A DNA stretch of 64,000 bases from Pseudomonas sp. G34 (lineage in GTDB: Bacteria > Pseudomonadota > Gammaproteobacteria > Pseudomonadales > Pseudomonadaceae), in contig NZ_JAVHZV010000017.1 in the NCBI RefSeq assembly GCF_031119625.1, positions 62,001 to 126,000 of the forward strand. Direction: 5' to 3'. A program made the translations under genes and the position numbers. A model generated the notes under the pieces. That model was not told where the DNA came from and ran no database searches. It saw only the letters and a list, made by a program, of their open reading frames with translations. Positions 8,218 to 16,111 of the stretch are shown in pieces (the first letter of the stretch is position 1; every line of letters starts with the position of its first letter).

Positions 8218-9036
8218 ATGAAATCGTCGTTGTCCATTACCACGCTGACCGCGGCTCTGCTGCTGGCAGGATGCCAAGCCGTGAACACCACCAGCGGTGG
8301 GGCGGTAGGTGTCGAGCGCAAGCAGTACATGTTCAGCGCGCTGTCGACCGATGAGGTCAACCAGATGTATGCCCAGTCCTACCAGGAGACCTTGCAGAAG
8401 GCCTCCAGCAAGGGTGTGCTGGACAAGACCAGCGCCGACGCCAAGCGCCTGCAGCGTATCGCCGATCGCCTGATCAAGCAGGCGCCGCTGTTCCGCCCGG
8501 ATGCGGCGCAGTGGCAGTGGGAGGTCAACCTGATCAAGAGCCCCGAGCTCAACGCTAACTGCGGCCCTGGCGGCAAGATCATCTTCTACAGCGGCATCAT
8601 CGAGAAACTGAAGCTCACCGATGACGAAATCGCTGCCGTCATGGGGCACGAGATCGCCCACGCCCTGCGTGAGCATGGCCGCGAGGCGATGTCCAAGGCT
8701 TATGGGCTGAACATGGCCAAGCAGGGCGCTGCCGCATTGCTGGGCGTGAGTTCGGACCAGATGGCGCTGGCTGATGCGGCGGTGAACTATGGCATGACGC
8801 TGCCCAACAGCCGCAGCAACGAGAACGAAGCCGACCTGATCGGCCTGGAACTGGCTGCCCGTGCAGGCTTCAACCCCAACGCGGCGGTCACCCTGTGGCA
8901 GAAAATGGCCAAGGCCAGCGAAGGTGCGCCACCAGAGTTCATGAGCACCCACCCCTCCTCGTCGAGCCGCATCGCCTCGCTGCAGGCGACGATTCCGAAA
9001 GTCATGCCGCTCTATCAGCAAGCCAAAAAGAACTGA
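8218..9036 (+). CDS. M48 family lipoprotein metallopeptidase
   Basis: This is a 272-residue peptidase. The signal peptide ends in a LLAGC lipobox (Cys19). The zinc site HEIAH is at residues 144-148 in GHEIAHALREHGRE, and the third ligand is likely in NENEAD near residue 203. The protein is short and has no transmembrane core, like LoiP or YcaL of E. coli and the BepA type without TPRs. These act in quality control of outer-membrane proteins. STHPSSSSRIA near the C-terminus is a conserved M48 segment. The ATG follows GGGAG at the right distance. It is a single gene; the substrate is unknown. Confidence 0.9.
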   Translation: MKSSLSITTLTAALLLAGCQAVNTTSGGAVGVERKQYMFSALSTDEVNQMYAQSYQETLQKASSKGVLDKTSADAKRLQRIADRLIKQAPLFRPDAAQWQWEVNLIKSPELNANCGPGGKIIFYSGIIEKLKLTDDEIAAVMGHEIAHALREHGREAMSKAYGLNMAKQGAAALLGVSSDQMALADAAVNYGMTLPNSRSNENEADLIGLELAARAGFNPNAAVTLWQKMAKASEGAPPEFMSTHPSSSSRIASLQATIPKVMPLYQQAKKN

Positions 9037-9154
9037 TCGCCAGCCAGTGTCCAGCTCCCGAAGCCATGCTCGGGAGCTGGCTACCTGGTTTGCCGTGCTG
9101 CCTGCCGAATAGGTGAGAGCCGCCGCCTGCGTAACGGCGCCTTTGATCGTGCCA

Positions 9155-9745
9155 TCAGCCGTTCAGAAAGCCGCTCAGCAGCATGGCCTGGTAGGCGGCG
9201 TAAAGTGCCAGGGCCGCAAAGGCGATGGCTGCAAGCCGGCGAATCAGCGTGAGGGGGAGGCGCTCGGCGGCGAAGTTGCCGGCCAGCACCACCGGCACGT
9301 TGGCGATCAGCATGCCCAGGGTGGTGCCGAGCACCACCATTATGAAGTGCGGGTACTGGGCGGCGAGCATCACCGTCGCCACCTGGGTCTTGTCGCCCAT
9401 CTCGGCCAGAAAGAATGCGATCACGGTGGTCAGGAACGGCCCGTGGCGCTTGAGGCTGGAGCTTTCGTCATCCTCGAGTTTGTCCGGGATCAGCGTCCAC
9501 AGCGCCACAGCGATGAAGGACGCGGCGAGGATCCAGCTCAGCAGTGCCGGCGACAGCAGCCCGGCGACCCAGTTGCCCAGCGCACCCGCAGCCAGGTGGT
9601 TGGCCAGGGTGGCGACCACCATCCCCCAGATGATCGGCCAGGGCCTGCGAAAGCGCGCGGCCAGCAACAGCGCGAGCAACTGCGTCTTGTCGCCGATTTC
9701 CGCCAGGGCAACGATCAGGGTGGGAACGAAAAGAGATTCCAGCAT
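9155..9745 (-). CDS. UPF0016/TMEM165-GDT1 family manganese exporter
   Basis: A 196-residue membrane protein with about six transmembrane segments in two homologous halves. Each half carries the family signature E-x-G-D-K-T: AEIGDKTQ at residues 15-22 and AEMGDKTQ near residue 115. Bacterial members (MneA type) export Mn2+. The gene sits directly behind a yybP-ykoY manganese riboswitch, which strongly supports a Mn2+ role. The ATG follows GGAACCGCG. This form is complete; some bacteria have half-size pairs. Confidence 0.92.
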   Translation of the reverse strand: MLESLFVPTLIVALAEIGDKTQLLALLLAARFRRPWPIIWGMVVATLANHLAAGALGNWVAGLLSPALLSWILAASFIAVALWTLIPDKLEDDESSSLKRHGPFLTTVIAFFLAEMGDKTQVATVMLAAQYPHFIMVVLGTTLGMLIANVPVVLAGNFAAERLPLTLIRRLAAIAFAALALYAAYQAMLLSGFLNG

Positions 9746-9758
9746 CGCGGTTCCTAAA

Positions 9759-9802
9759 GGGGCGGGTAGACACGGCTATGACACGTACAGCCTTCCCGCC
9801 CC
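9759..9802 (-). promoter_or_regulatory. Expression-platform hairpin of the Mn riboswitch
   Basis: On the minus strand GGGGCGGG pairs with CCCGCCCC around a 28-base loop, then TTTA and GGAACC lead into the ATG at 9745. The hairpin lies between the aptamer and the start codon. It could act as a terminator or hide the ribosome binding site. The short T run makes translational control at least as likely. Confidence 0.6.
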
Positions 9803-9817
9803 GGGTAAGGTGTGCGT

Positions 9818-9971
9818 GTCATAGGTCTTGTCAAACCCCGGGCAGCGTTCGAACCGAACGGCGCCGATCCGTCTTGGCGGATCTTGGGTCGCACGCACCA
9901 TGGTCAGCCGACCAAGTATGTTGATGCGTGCCGGGCGAGCGGGCGCTCGCGGGAGACTACTCCCCTAGGAC
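9818..9971 (-). ncRNA. yybP-ykoY manganese riboswitch
   Basis: Read on the minus strand, the RNA begins GTCCTAGGGGAGTAG and contains CATCAACATACTTGGTCGG, then ends GACAAGACCTATGAC. GGGGAGTAG, TCAACATACT and GACC-TATG are the conserved core of the yybP-ykoY class, which binds Mn2+. The ends pair as helix P1 (GTCCTAGG with CCTATGAC, one mismatch). It lies 73 bases upstream of the UPF0016 start, the class's usual target in gammaproteobacteria. It is expected to turn the exporter on when Mn2+ is high. Confidence 0.9.
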
Positions 9972-10038
9972 GCGCGCATTCTGCCCAAACACCATGCGTT
10001 GGGCAAGGCCTGCGCCGCCATGCCGCAGGCGCCGGCCG

Positions 10039-11037
10039 TTACCGGCTGATGGCCCGGTAGATACGGAAACCATCGGCGTCGGCCAGGGTGTGACAGGCGC
10101 CGATATATTGCTCGATCAGGGGTGGGTACTTGAGAAAACGGTTGGCCACCAGGCGGATTTCTCCGCCTTTGCGCAGGTGCCGCGAGGCCTGGCGCAACAG
10201 GTCCTCGCTGGCCTGGTAGTGGGTATGCACGCCCTGGTGGAACGGCGGATTACTGAGGATGGCGCTCAGCTCGACCGGTGCCGCGGCGATACCATCGCCA
10301 CTGATGACATCGGCCTGCAGGCCATTGGCAGCCAGGGTCAGGCGACTGCTGGCGACGGCGAAGGCATCGACGTCCAGCAGGGTGACCTGGCTGTGCGGAT
10401 AGCGGCGCTTGAGCACTGCACCGAGCACCCCGGCACCGCAGCCGAAGTCGAGCAGATGGCCGCCTGGCAGTTGATCCAGATGCTTGAGCAGCAGTGCGCT
10501 GCCAATATCCAGCCGACCGTGGCTGAACACCCCAGGCAGGGTGACCACCTCGAGGGGGCCGTCATCGAGCGGCAGGCTGTAGCGCTGCGCCAGCGTGGCG
10601 AGAGCCGGTTCTGCAGGCACCTGATCCACGCGCACCTGCCACAGCTGGCAGTGGCGGGCACTGTCGAGTTTGCGCGGCGTGCCGTAGGCGGCCATCTGCT
10701 TGGCCGCGCGCTCGACGCCGGCGCGCTTTTCGCCCACCAGGTAGAGCAGCTTGCCAGGCAGGCGGGCGGCCAGGGCATCGAGCAGGTAGGCGGTCAATTC
10801 GCGGGATTTGGGCAGGAACAACACGGCCGTCTCGAAAGCATGCGCGGGTGGTGCGATGTCGAATGCACTGCGCCCGGCGAAGCGCGCCGCGAGCCTCGCC
10901 TGGTCACCGGCGTGCCAGCTCCAGCCCGACGCCTGGGGCAGCTGTGCCAACAGGTCATCGGCCGGCAGCCCCGCGAGCAAGGCGGGGCCGGCAAACAGCT
11001 CGGCCTGACGCAGCAGCACTTCACTTCGCGGATCCAT
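10039..11037 (-). CDS. rsmC: 16S rRNA m2G1207 methyltransferase RsmC
   Basis: RsmC transfers methyl from S-adenosylmethionine to N2 of G1207 of 16S rRNA in the 30S subunit. The start [17 protein letters not shown] is chosen because it gives 332 residues, the length I recall for Pseudomonas RsmC; an ATG at 11091 would add 18 unusual residues. The N-terminal half is a degenerate methyltransferase-like domain. The C-terminal half has the SAM motif [15 protein letters not shown] (about residues 196-210) and the catalytic motif SNPPFHQG near residue 264. The gene lies 72 bases downstream of the hydroxyacid dehydrogenase gene on the same strand and may be cotranscribed with it. Confidence 0.93.
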   Translation of the reverse strand: MDPRSEVLLRQAELFAGPALLAGLPADDLLAQLPQASGWSWHAGDQARLAARFAGRSAFDIAPPAHAFETAVLFLPKSRELTAYLLDALAARLPGKLLYLVGEKRAGVERAAKQMAAYGTPRKLDSARHCQLWQVRVDQVPAEPALATLAQRYSLPLDDGPLEVVTLPGVFSHGRLDIGSALLLKHLDQLPGGHLLDFGCGAGVLGAVLKRRYPHSQVTLLDVDAFAVASSRLTLAANGLQADVISGDGIAAAPVELSAILSNPPFHQGVHTHYQASEDLLRQASRHLRKGGEIRLVANRFLKYPPLIEQYIGACHTLADADGFRIYRAISR

Positions 11038-11109
11038 CAGCTCTACCCCGGCAAAAGCGCGAAGGGTAGGGGCCTGGGCCGCAAGCTGCAAGCCCGACGC
11101 GTCATGGGA

Positions 11110-12075
11110 TCAGTTGACCTGGCGCTTGGCCTGCCCGGCAAAAAAGCTCGCCGCGTTTTCCGCCAGTTGGCCAACGATCCGCTGGCGCGCCTCGCGGGCG
11201 CCCCAGGCGCTGTGCGGGGTGATGATCAGCCGTGGAATGTCGGCAGCCAGCAGCGGGTTGCCGTCCTTGGGCGGCTCCTGGGTCAGTACGTCGGTCGCCG
11301 CGCCGCCCAGCTTGCCCGCGCGCAGGGCGTCGGCCAGGGCTTGTTCGTTGATCAGGCCGCCACGGGCGGTGTTGATCACGAACGCGCCGGGCTTGAGCAG
11401 CTCCAGCTCCCGGGCGCCGATCAGGTTACGGGTCTGTTCGGTCAACGGGCAGTGCAGGGTGAGGGCATCGACCTGGGTGAGCAGTTCATCCAGCGGCAGG
11501 CGATCGGCCCGCGGCGGGCGCCCCGGGAGTTGGCCATAGAGCACGCGCATGCCGAAGGCTTCGGCCAGCCTGGCCACCGCGCCGCCCAGCTCGCCGTGGC
11601 CAAGCAGGCCGAGGGTCTTGCCTTCGAGTTCGACGATCGGGTGGTCGAGCAGGCAGAACATCGGCGATTGCTGCCAGCGGCCGGCACGGACATCGCGCTG
11701 ATAGTCCGCCAGGCTGGTGGCCAGGGCCAGGAGCAGCGTCAGGGTGTGCTGGGCCACCGAAGGCGTGCCGTAACCCTGGCAATTGCACACGGTCACGCCG
11801 TGCGCCCGGGCTGCGGCAAGGTCGACGTTGTTGGTACCGGTGGCCGCGACCAGCACCAGCTCGAGATCCGGGCAGGCCGCCAGCACGGCGGCGTCGATCA
11901 CGGCCTTGTTGCTGATCGCCACGCGGGCGCCCTGCAGGCGCTCGATGATCTGCGACGGGCTGCTCTGGTCGTGCAGCGTCAGCTCGGCGAACGGTTCGCG
12001 CAGCGGCGTCATGTCCAGATCGCCAAGGTCGAGGGAGCGATAATCGAGAAACACCGCGCGGCCTGTTTTACTCAT
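11110..12075 (-). CDS. D-2-hydroxyacid dehydrogenase, hydroxypyruvate reductase-like
   Basis: The 321-residue protein belongs to the NAD(P)-dependent D-2-hydroxyacid dehydrogenases. It has the nucleotide-binding motif GLLGHGELGGAVARLA near residue 155 (GHGELG in place of GxGxxG), the catalytic Arg in NTARGGLINEQAL, the Glu in TQEPP and the His in ITPHSAWG. The closest functional label is glycerate dehydrogenase/hydroxypyruvate reductase (HprA). A P. putida gene with this annotation lies in a similar neighbourhood, from memory. The substrate is not proven by sequence. It lies upstream of rsmC on the same strand. Confidence 0.85.
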   Translation of the reverse strand: MSKTGRAVFLDYRSLDLGDLDMTPLREPFAELTLHDQSSPSQIIERLQGARVAISNKAVIDAAVLAACPDLELVLVAATGTNNVDLAAARAHGVTVCNCQGYGTPSVAQHTLTLLLALATSLADYQRDVRAGRWQQSPMFCLLDHPIVELEGKTLGLLGHGELGGAVARLAEAFGMRVLYGQLPGRPPRADRLPLDELLTQVDALTLHCPLTEQTRNLIGARELELLKPGAFVINTARGGLINEQALADALRAGKLGGAATDVLTQEPPKDGNPLLAADIPRLIITPHSAWGAREARQRIVGQLAENAASFFAGQAKRQVN

Positions 12076-12198
12076 CAGCTGTACCTTTCTGGCTGTACTG
12101 TCGGGAAGTAAAGTGCAGCCTATCAGAAGCGCGCCGCCGCCTGCCTACGGGTTGCGCGCCGGCCTCGTTGAATCAATCAGCCAATTTCTGGAGCTGCC

Positions 12199-12828
12199 GT
12201 GTACTGGATGGAGTTTTTCACCGTTGCCCTCATTCACCTGCTGGCCGTCGCGAGCCCGGGGCCGGATTTCGCCATCGTGGTGCGTGAAAGCGTGGCCCAT
12301 GGTCGGCGCGCCGGGGTGTTCTGCGCATTGGGCGTCGGCACCGGGATTTTCGTTCACGTGGCCTATTCGCTACTGGGCATCGGCCTGATCGTTTCCCAGT
12401 CGATCGTGCTGTTCAACGCCCTCAAGTGGCTGGCCGCCGCCTACCTGCTGTACATCGGCTTCAAGGCCCTGCGCGCGCGCCCGGCAGCACCCGGTGCGCT
12501 GCAGGAACAGGCCGCTGCCCCGGCGAGAACACCCCGTGGAGCGTTCGTGACCGGCTTCGTGACCAATGGCCTGAACCCCAAGGCGACACTGTTCTTCCTG
12601 TCGCTGTTCACCGTGGTGATCAACCCGCACACCCCGTTGCTCGTGCAGGGCGGCTACGGGGTGTACCTGGCCGTGGCGACGGCAGTGTGGTTCTGCCTGG
12701 TGGCGATGCTGTTCAGCCAGCAGCGGGTGCGCGACGGCTTCGCGCGCATGGGCCACTGGTTCGATCGCCTGATGGGTGCGGTGCTGGTCGGCCTCGGCAT
12801 CAAGCTGGCGTTTACCGAGCTGAAATAA
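12199..12828 (+). CDS. LysE family amino-acid exporter
   Basis: This 209-residue inner-membrane protein has about six transmembrane helices. The LysE/RhtB signature is near the N-terminus: LLAVASPGPDFAIVVRES, followed by GRRAGVFCALGVGTGIFVH. A second conserved block, GFVTNGLNPKATLFFLSLF, is near residue 115. The GTG start is chosen because GGAG lies 5 bases upstream; the ATG at 12208 would leave 14. The family exports amino acids such as lysine, threonine or homoserine. The substrate here is unknown. It converges with the thiolase gene. Confidence 0.88.
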   Translation: MYWMEFFTVALIHLLAVASPGPDFAIVVRESVAHGRRAGVFCALGVGTGIFVHVAYSLLGIGLIVSQSIVLFNALKWLAAAYLLYIGFKALRARPAAPGALQEQAAAPARTPRGAFVTGFVTNGLNPKATLFFLSLFTVVINPHTPLLVQGGYGVYLAVATAVWFCLVAMLFSQQRVRDGFARMGHWFDRLMGAVLVGLGIKLAFTELK

Positions 12829-12846
12829 GGAGCGCGGTGGCGCTCC
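12829..12846 (-). terminator. Terminator after the thiolase gene
   Basis: On the minus strand GGAGCGC-CACC-GCGCTCC is followed by TTATTT. It is 11 bases past the thiolase stop and directly abuts the end of the LysE gene. Confidence 0.65.
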
Positions 12847-12857
12847 TGGCTGGCCGG

Positions 12858-14033
12858 TTACAGCAGTTGCACCGCGACCGCCGTCGCCTCGCCGCCGCCG
12901 ATGCACAGCGAGGCGATGCCGCGCTTGCCGCCCGTCTGGCGCAGGGCGTTGATCAGCGTGACGATGATGCGCGAGCCGGTCGAACCCACCGGATGCCCCT
13001 GGGCACAGGCGCCGCCGTAGATATTCACCTTGGCGTGATCGAGGTCGTGTTCGCGCATCGCCAGCATGGTGACCATGGCAAAGGCCTCGTTGATCTCGAA
13101 CAGGTCGACTTCTGCCTTCTGCCAGCCGGCCTTGTGCAGCACCTTGCTGATGGCGCCGATGGGCGCGAGGGTGAATTCGCTGGGATCCTGGCTCTGGGTG
13201 GCATGCGCAACGATGCGCGCCAGCGGTTGCAGGCCGCGAGCCTGGGCCTGTTCTGCGCTCATCAGCAGCAGCGCGCTGGCGCCATCGGAAATCGAACTGG
13301 CGTTGGCGGCGGTGATGCTGCCGTCCTTGCTGAAGGCCGGCTTCAGGCTGGGGATCTTGTCGATCCTGGCGTTCAGCGGCTGTTCGTCCTCCTTCACCTC
13401 GACCTCACCCTTACGGCTTGCAACGTTCACCGGCACGATCTCGGCGGCCAGCACGCCTGAAGCCATGGCCTGCTGTGCACGGCGCAGCGACTCGATGGCA
13501 TAGGCGTCCATCGCTTCGCGGGTGATGCCAGCGCTATCCGCGGTTTCCTGGGCGAACGAGCCCATCAGCCGACCGGTACGGGCATCCTCCAGCCCATCGA
13601 AGAACATGTGGTCCTTGACCTCGCCATGGCCCATGCGCAAACCACCACGTGCCTTGGGCAGCAGGTAGGGGGCATTGGACATGCTCTCCATGCCACCGGC
13701 GATCATCACATCGGCGCTGCCAGCCTTGATCAGGTCATGGGCGAGCATCACCGCCTTCATGCCCGAGCCGCAGAGTTTGTTGATAGTGGTGCAACCGCTG
13801 GCGCTCGGCAGGCCGGCGGCAAGTGCTGCCTGGCGAGCAGGGCCCTGCTTGAGCCCGGCGGGCAGCACGCAGCCCATGATCACTTCCTGCACGTCGTCAG
13901 GGGCGACACCCGCCCGGGCGATGGCCGCGCGTATCGCTGCGGCACCAAGATCCGTTGCGCTTAGCGAAGCCAGGCTACCCTGAAAACCACCCATGGGCGT
14001 GCGAGCGCCACTGACAATAACGATATCCGACAT
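12858..14033 (-). CDS. Acetyl-CoA C-acetyltransferase (thiolase)
   Basis: This 391-residue type II thiolase condenses two acetyl-CoA or cleaves acetoacetyl-CoA. The nucleophile Cys is in TTINKLCGSGMKAV (near residue 89), the catalytic His in GGACAQGHPVGSTGSR, and the second Cys in SLCIGGGEATAVAV near the C-terminus. The length and the IVSGARTPMGGFQGSLA opening match AtoB/PhaA-type enzymes rather than FadA. It is divergent from the acyl-CoA ligase gene, so both ends of fatty-acid breakdown are close together. Confidence 0.92.
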   Translation of the reverse strand: MSDIVIVSGARTPMGGFQGSLASLSATDLGAAAIRAAIARAGVAPDDVQEVIMGCVLPAGLKQGPARQAALAAGLPSASGCTTINKLCGSGMKAVMLAHDLIKAGSADVMIAGGMESMSNAPYLLPKARGGLRMGHGEVKDHMFFDGLEDARTGRLMGSFAQETADSAGITREAMDAYAIESLRRAQQAMASGVLAAEIVPVNVASRKGEVEVKEDEQPLNARIDKIPSLKPAFSKDGSITAANASSISDGASALLLMSAEQAQARGLQPLARIVAHATQSQDPSEFTLAPIGAISKVLHKAGWQKAEVDLFEINEAFAMVTMLAMREHDLDHAKVNIYGGACAQGHPVGSTGSRIIVTLINALRQTGGKRGIASLCIGGGEATAVAVQLL

Positions 14034-14216
14034 AGGTTCACCTTGATCTGCAAATAGGGGGCGAAACCGGCCCGCTGGTCATAGTGAGCAACACAATCAT
14101 CCCTTTGGCTGATTGAGCGAGCGCTACCACACGTTAATGTTGGGCAAGGTGCCATCAGCGCTCAGGTTTCGCTTCATCTTCATCGCTTCCAACAATAGTC
14201 CAGAACAGGTGAGCCC

Positions 14217-15899
14217 ATGTTGCAGACCCGCATCCTTCCCCCCGCCGCGAATGCCCACCCATACCCGTTGCTGATCAAAAGCCTGTTGCTGTCGGGCAGC
14301 CGTTACGAAAAAAACCGTGAAATCGTCTACCGCGACACGTTTCGTTACAGCTACGCAACCTTCAACGAACGGGTGGCGCGGCTGGCCAACGTGCTCACCC
14401 AGGCCGGGGTAAAGGCCGGCGACACCGTGGCGGTGATGGACTGGGACAGCCACCGTTACCTGGAATGCATGTTCGCGGTGCCGATGCTGGGAGCGGTGCT
14501 GCACACCATCAATATCCGCCTGTCACCCGAGCAGATCCTCTACACCATGAACCACGCCGAAGACCGCTTCGTGCTGGTCAACAGCGACTTTGCCGCGCTG
14601 TATCAGGGGATCGCCTCGCAACTCACCACGGTCACCGGCACCCTGCTGCTGAGCGACAACGCCACGACCGTCGACGAGCTCCCCGCATCCGTCGGTGAGT
14701 ACGAAAGCCTGCTGGCGGTGGCCGAGCCGAGCTATGCGTTCGCCGATTTCGACGAGAACTCCGTCGCCACCACCTTCTACACCACGGGCACCACCGGCAA
14801 TCCGAAGGGCGTGTACTTCAGCCACCGGCAACTGGTGCTGCATACCCTGTCGATGGCCACCACCCTGGGCAGCCTGGACAGCATCCGCTTGATGGGCAAT
14901 GACGACGTGTACATGCCCATCACCCCCATGTTCCACGTACACGCCTGGGGCGTGCCCTATGTCGCGACGCTGCTGGGCGTCAAGCAGGTCTATCCGGGGC
15001 GCTACGAGCCGGAAATGCTCTGCAAGCTGATCAAGCGCGAGCAGGTGACCTTCTCCCATTGCGTGCCGACCATCCTGCAGATGCTGCTGGCCGCGCCTGG
15101 CGCCCAGGGGCATGACTTCAAGGGCATGAAGGTGATCATCGGTGGCAGCGCCCTCAACCGCGCCCTGTATGAGGCTGCCAAGGCCAGGGGCATTCAGCTG
15201 ACGGCAGCCTATGGCATGTCGGAAACCTGCCCGCTGATCTCCTGCGCCTACCTCAACGATGAGCTGCTCGGCGGGGGCGAGGAGCAGCGCACGGCCTACC
15301 GCATCAAGGCCGGTATTCCGGTGCCGCTGGTGGAAGCCTCGATCATGGACAGCGAGGGCAAGCACCTGCCCGCCGATGGCCAGACCCAGGGCGAACTGGT
15401 GTTGCGCGCCCCCTGGCTGACCCAGGGTTACTTCCGTGAAGCGCAAAAGGGCGAGGAGCTGTGGGCCCATGGCTGGTTGCACACCGGCGATGTGGCAACC
15501 CTGGACGATATGGGCTTCATCGACATCCGCGACCGCCTCAAGGATGTGATCAAGACCGGCGGCGAGTGGGTCTCCTCGCTGGAGCTCGAAGACCTGATCA
15601 GTCGCCAGCCGGCGGTTCGCGAAGTGGCCGTGGTGGGGGTGGCCGATACGCAATGGGGCGAGCGCCCATTCGCCCTGGTCGTGGCCAAGGAAGGCCAGCC
15701 GCTGGACGCGCGGATTCTCAAGGAACACCTCACGCCTTTCGTCGAGCAGGGGGTCATCAACAAGTGGGCGATCCCCTCGCAGATCGCCCTTGTTACCGAA
15801 ATTCCCAAGACCAGTGTGGGCAAGCTGGACAAAAAGCGTATTCGCGTTGATCTCGCGCAGTGGCAGGAGGCCGGAAGTGAGTTTTTATCGTCCCTGTAA
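14217..15899 (+). CDS. Fatty-acid-CoA ligase, AMP-forming
   Basis: This 560-residue enzyme of the adenylate-forming family activates carboxylic acids to acyl-CoA. The phosphate-binding motif YTTGTTGNPKGVYFSH is near residue 190, AYGMSETCP near 333, and the hinge HTGDVATLDDMGFIDIRDRLKDVIKTGGEW (split here by position) near 425-455. The C-terminal lysine block KTSVGKLDKKRIR is intact. It resembles AlkK-type medium-chain ligases. The gene is followed by DUF1302 and DUF1329 genes; the same trio occurs in P. putida from memory, where it is tied to growth on medium-chain fatty acids. The chain length is an inference. Confidence 0.88.
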   Translation: MLQTRILPPAANAHPYPLLIKSLLLSGSRYEKNREIVYRDTFRYSYATFNERVARLANVLTQAGVKAGDTVAVMDWDSHRYLECMFAVPMLGAVLHTINIRLSPEQILYTMNHAEDRFVLVNSDFAALYQGIASQLTTVTGTLLLSDNATTVDELPASVGEYESLLAVAEPSYAFADFDENSVATTFYTTGTTGNPKGVYFSHRQLVLHTLSMATTLGSLDSIRLMGNDDVYMPITPMFHVHAWGVPYVATLLGVKQVYPGRYEPEMLCKLIKREQVTFSHCVPTILQMLLAAPGAQGHDFKGMKVIIGGSALNRALYEAAKARGIQLTAAYGMSETCPLISCAYLNDELLGGGEEQRTAYRIKAGIPVPLVEASIMDSEGKHLPADGQTQGELVLRAPWLTQGYFREAQKGEELWAHGWLHTGDVATLDDMGFIDIRDRLKDVIKTGGEWVSSLELEDLISRQPAVREVAVVGVADTQWGERPFALVVAKEGQPLDARILKEHLTPFVEQGVINKWAIPSQIALVTEIPKTSVGKLDKKRIRVDLAQWQEAGSEFLSSL

Positions 15900-15924
15900 G
15901 GCACGAATTTCAACGGCAAAAATG

Positions 15925-15950
15925 TGACTGATCAGTCAAACAAGCGTTTG
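15925..15950. promoter_or_regulatory. Operators upstream of the DUF1302 gene: palindrome plus PsrA-type box
   Basis: Two operator-like palindromes share two bases. TGACTGATCAGTCA (15925-15938) is a perfect 14-bp palindrome. CAAAC-AAGC-GTTTG (15937-15950) fits the PsrA consensus with N4, exactly as in the rpoS promoter region at 1140. They lie about 160 bases before the DUF1302 start and 26 bases after the ligase gene. Control by PsrA, released by long-chain acyl ligands, would fit a fatty-acid module. Binding is inferred. Confidence 0.65.
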
Positions 15951-16111
15951 GCTTGCTAATTGCTGGTTTCCGGCCATCCTTGGCTTGTCACGGATGGGAT
16001 TGATCCCTCTAAACCGGCGAGCCAGAGTGTCTCGGGCACTGCAAGCACCACCTGGCAAGGCTCGCTGGCTTTAGTCAATCAGCCATAACAAAAACAAATG
16101 GAGTAGCGTCG

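Noticed and set aside
9843..9862. GTTCGAACC segment resembling a tRNA T-arm
   Set aside because: No acceptor stem or anticodon arm surrounds it; it is part of the yybP-ykoY riboswitch on the other strand.
9928..12111. 727-codon plus-strand frame opposite rsmC and the hydroxyacid dehydrogenase
   Set aside because: It covers two well-supported minus-strand genes and begins inside the riboswitch region. The composition (Gln/Gly/Arg/His-rich) is typical of a GC-rich antisense frame.
15974..16075. Hairpins between the ligase gene and DUF1302 as a ligase terminator
   Set aside because: CCATCC/GGATGG and GCGAGCC/GGCTCGC can pair, but neither is followed by a T run.
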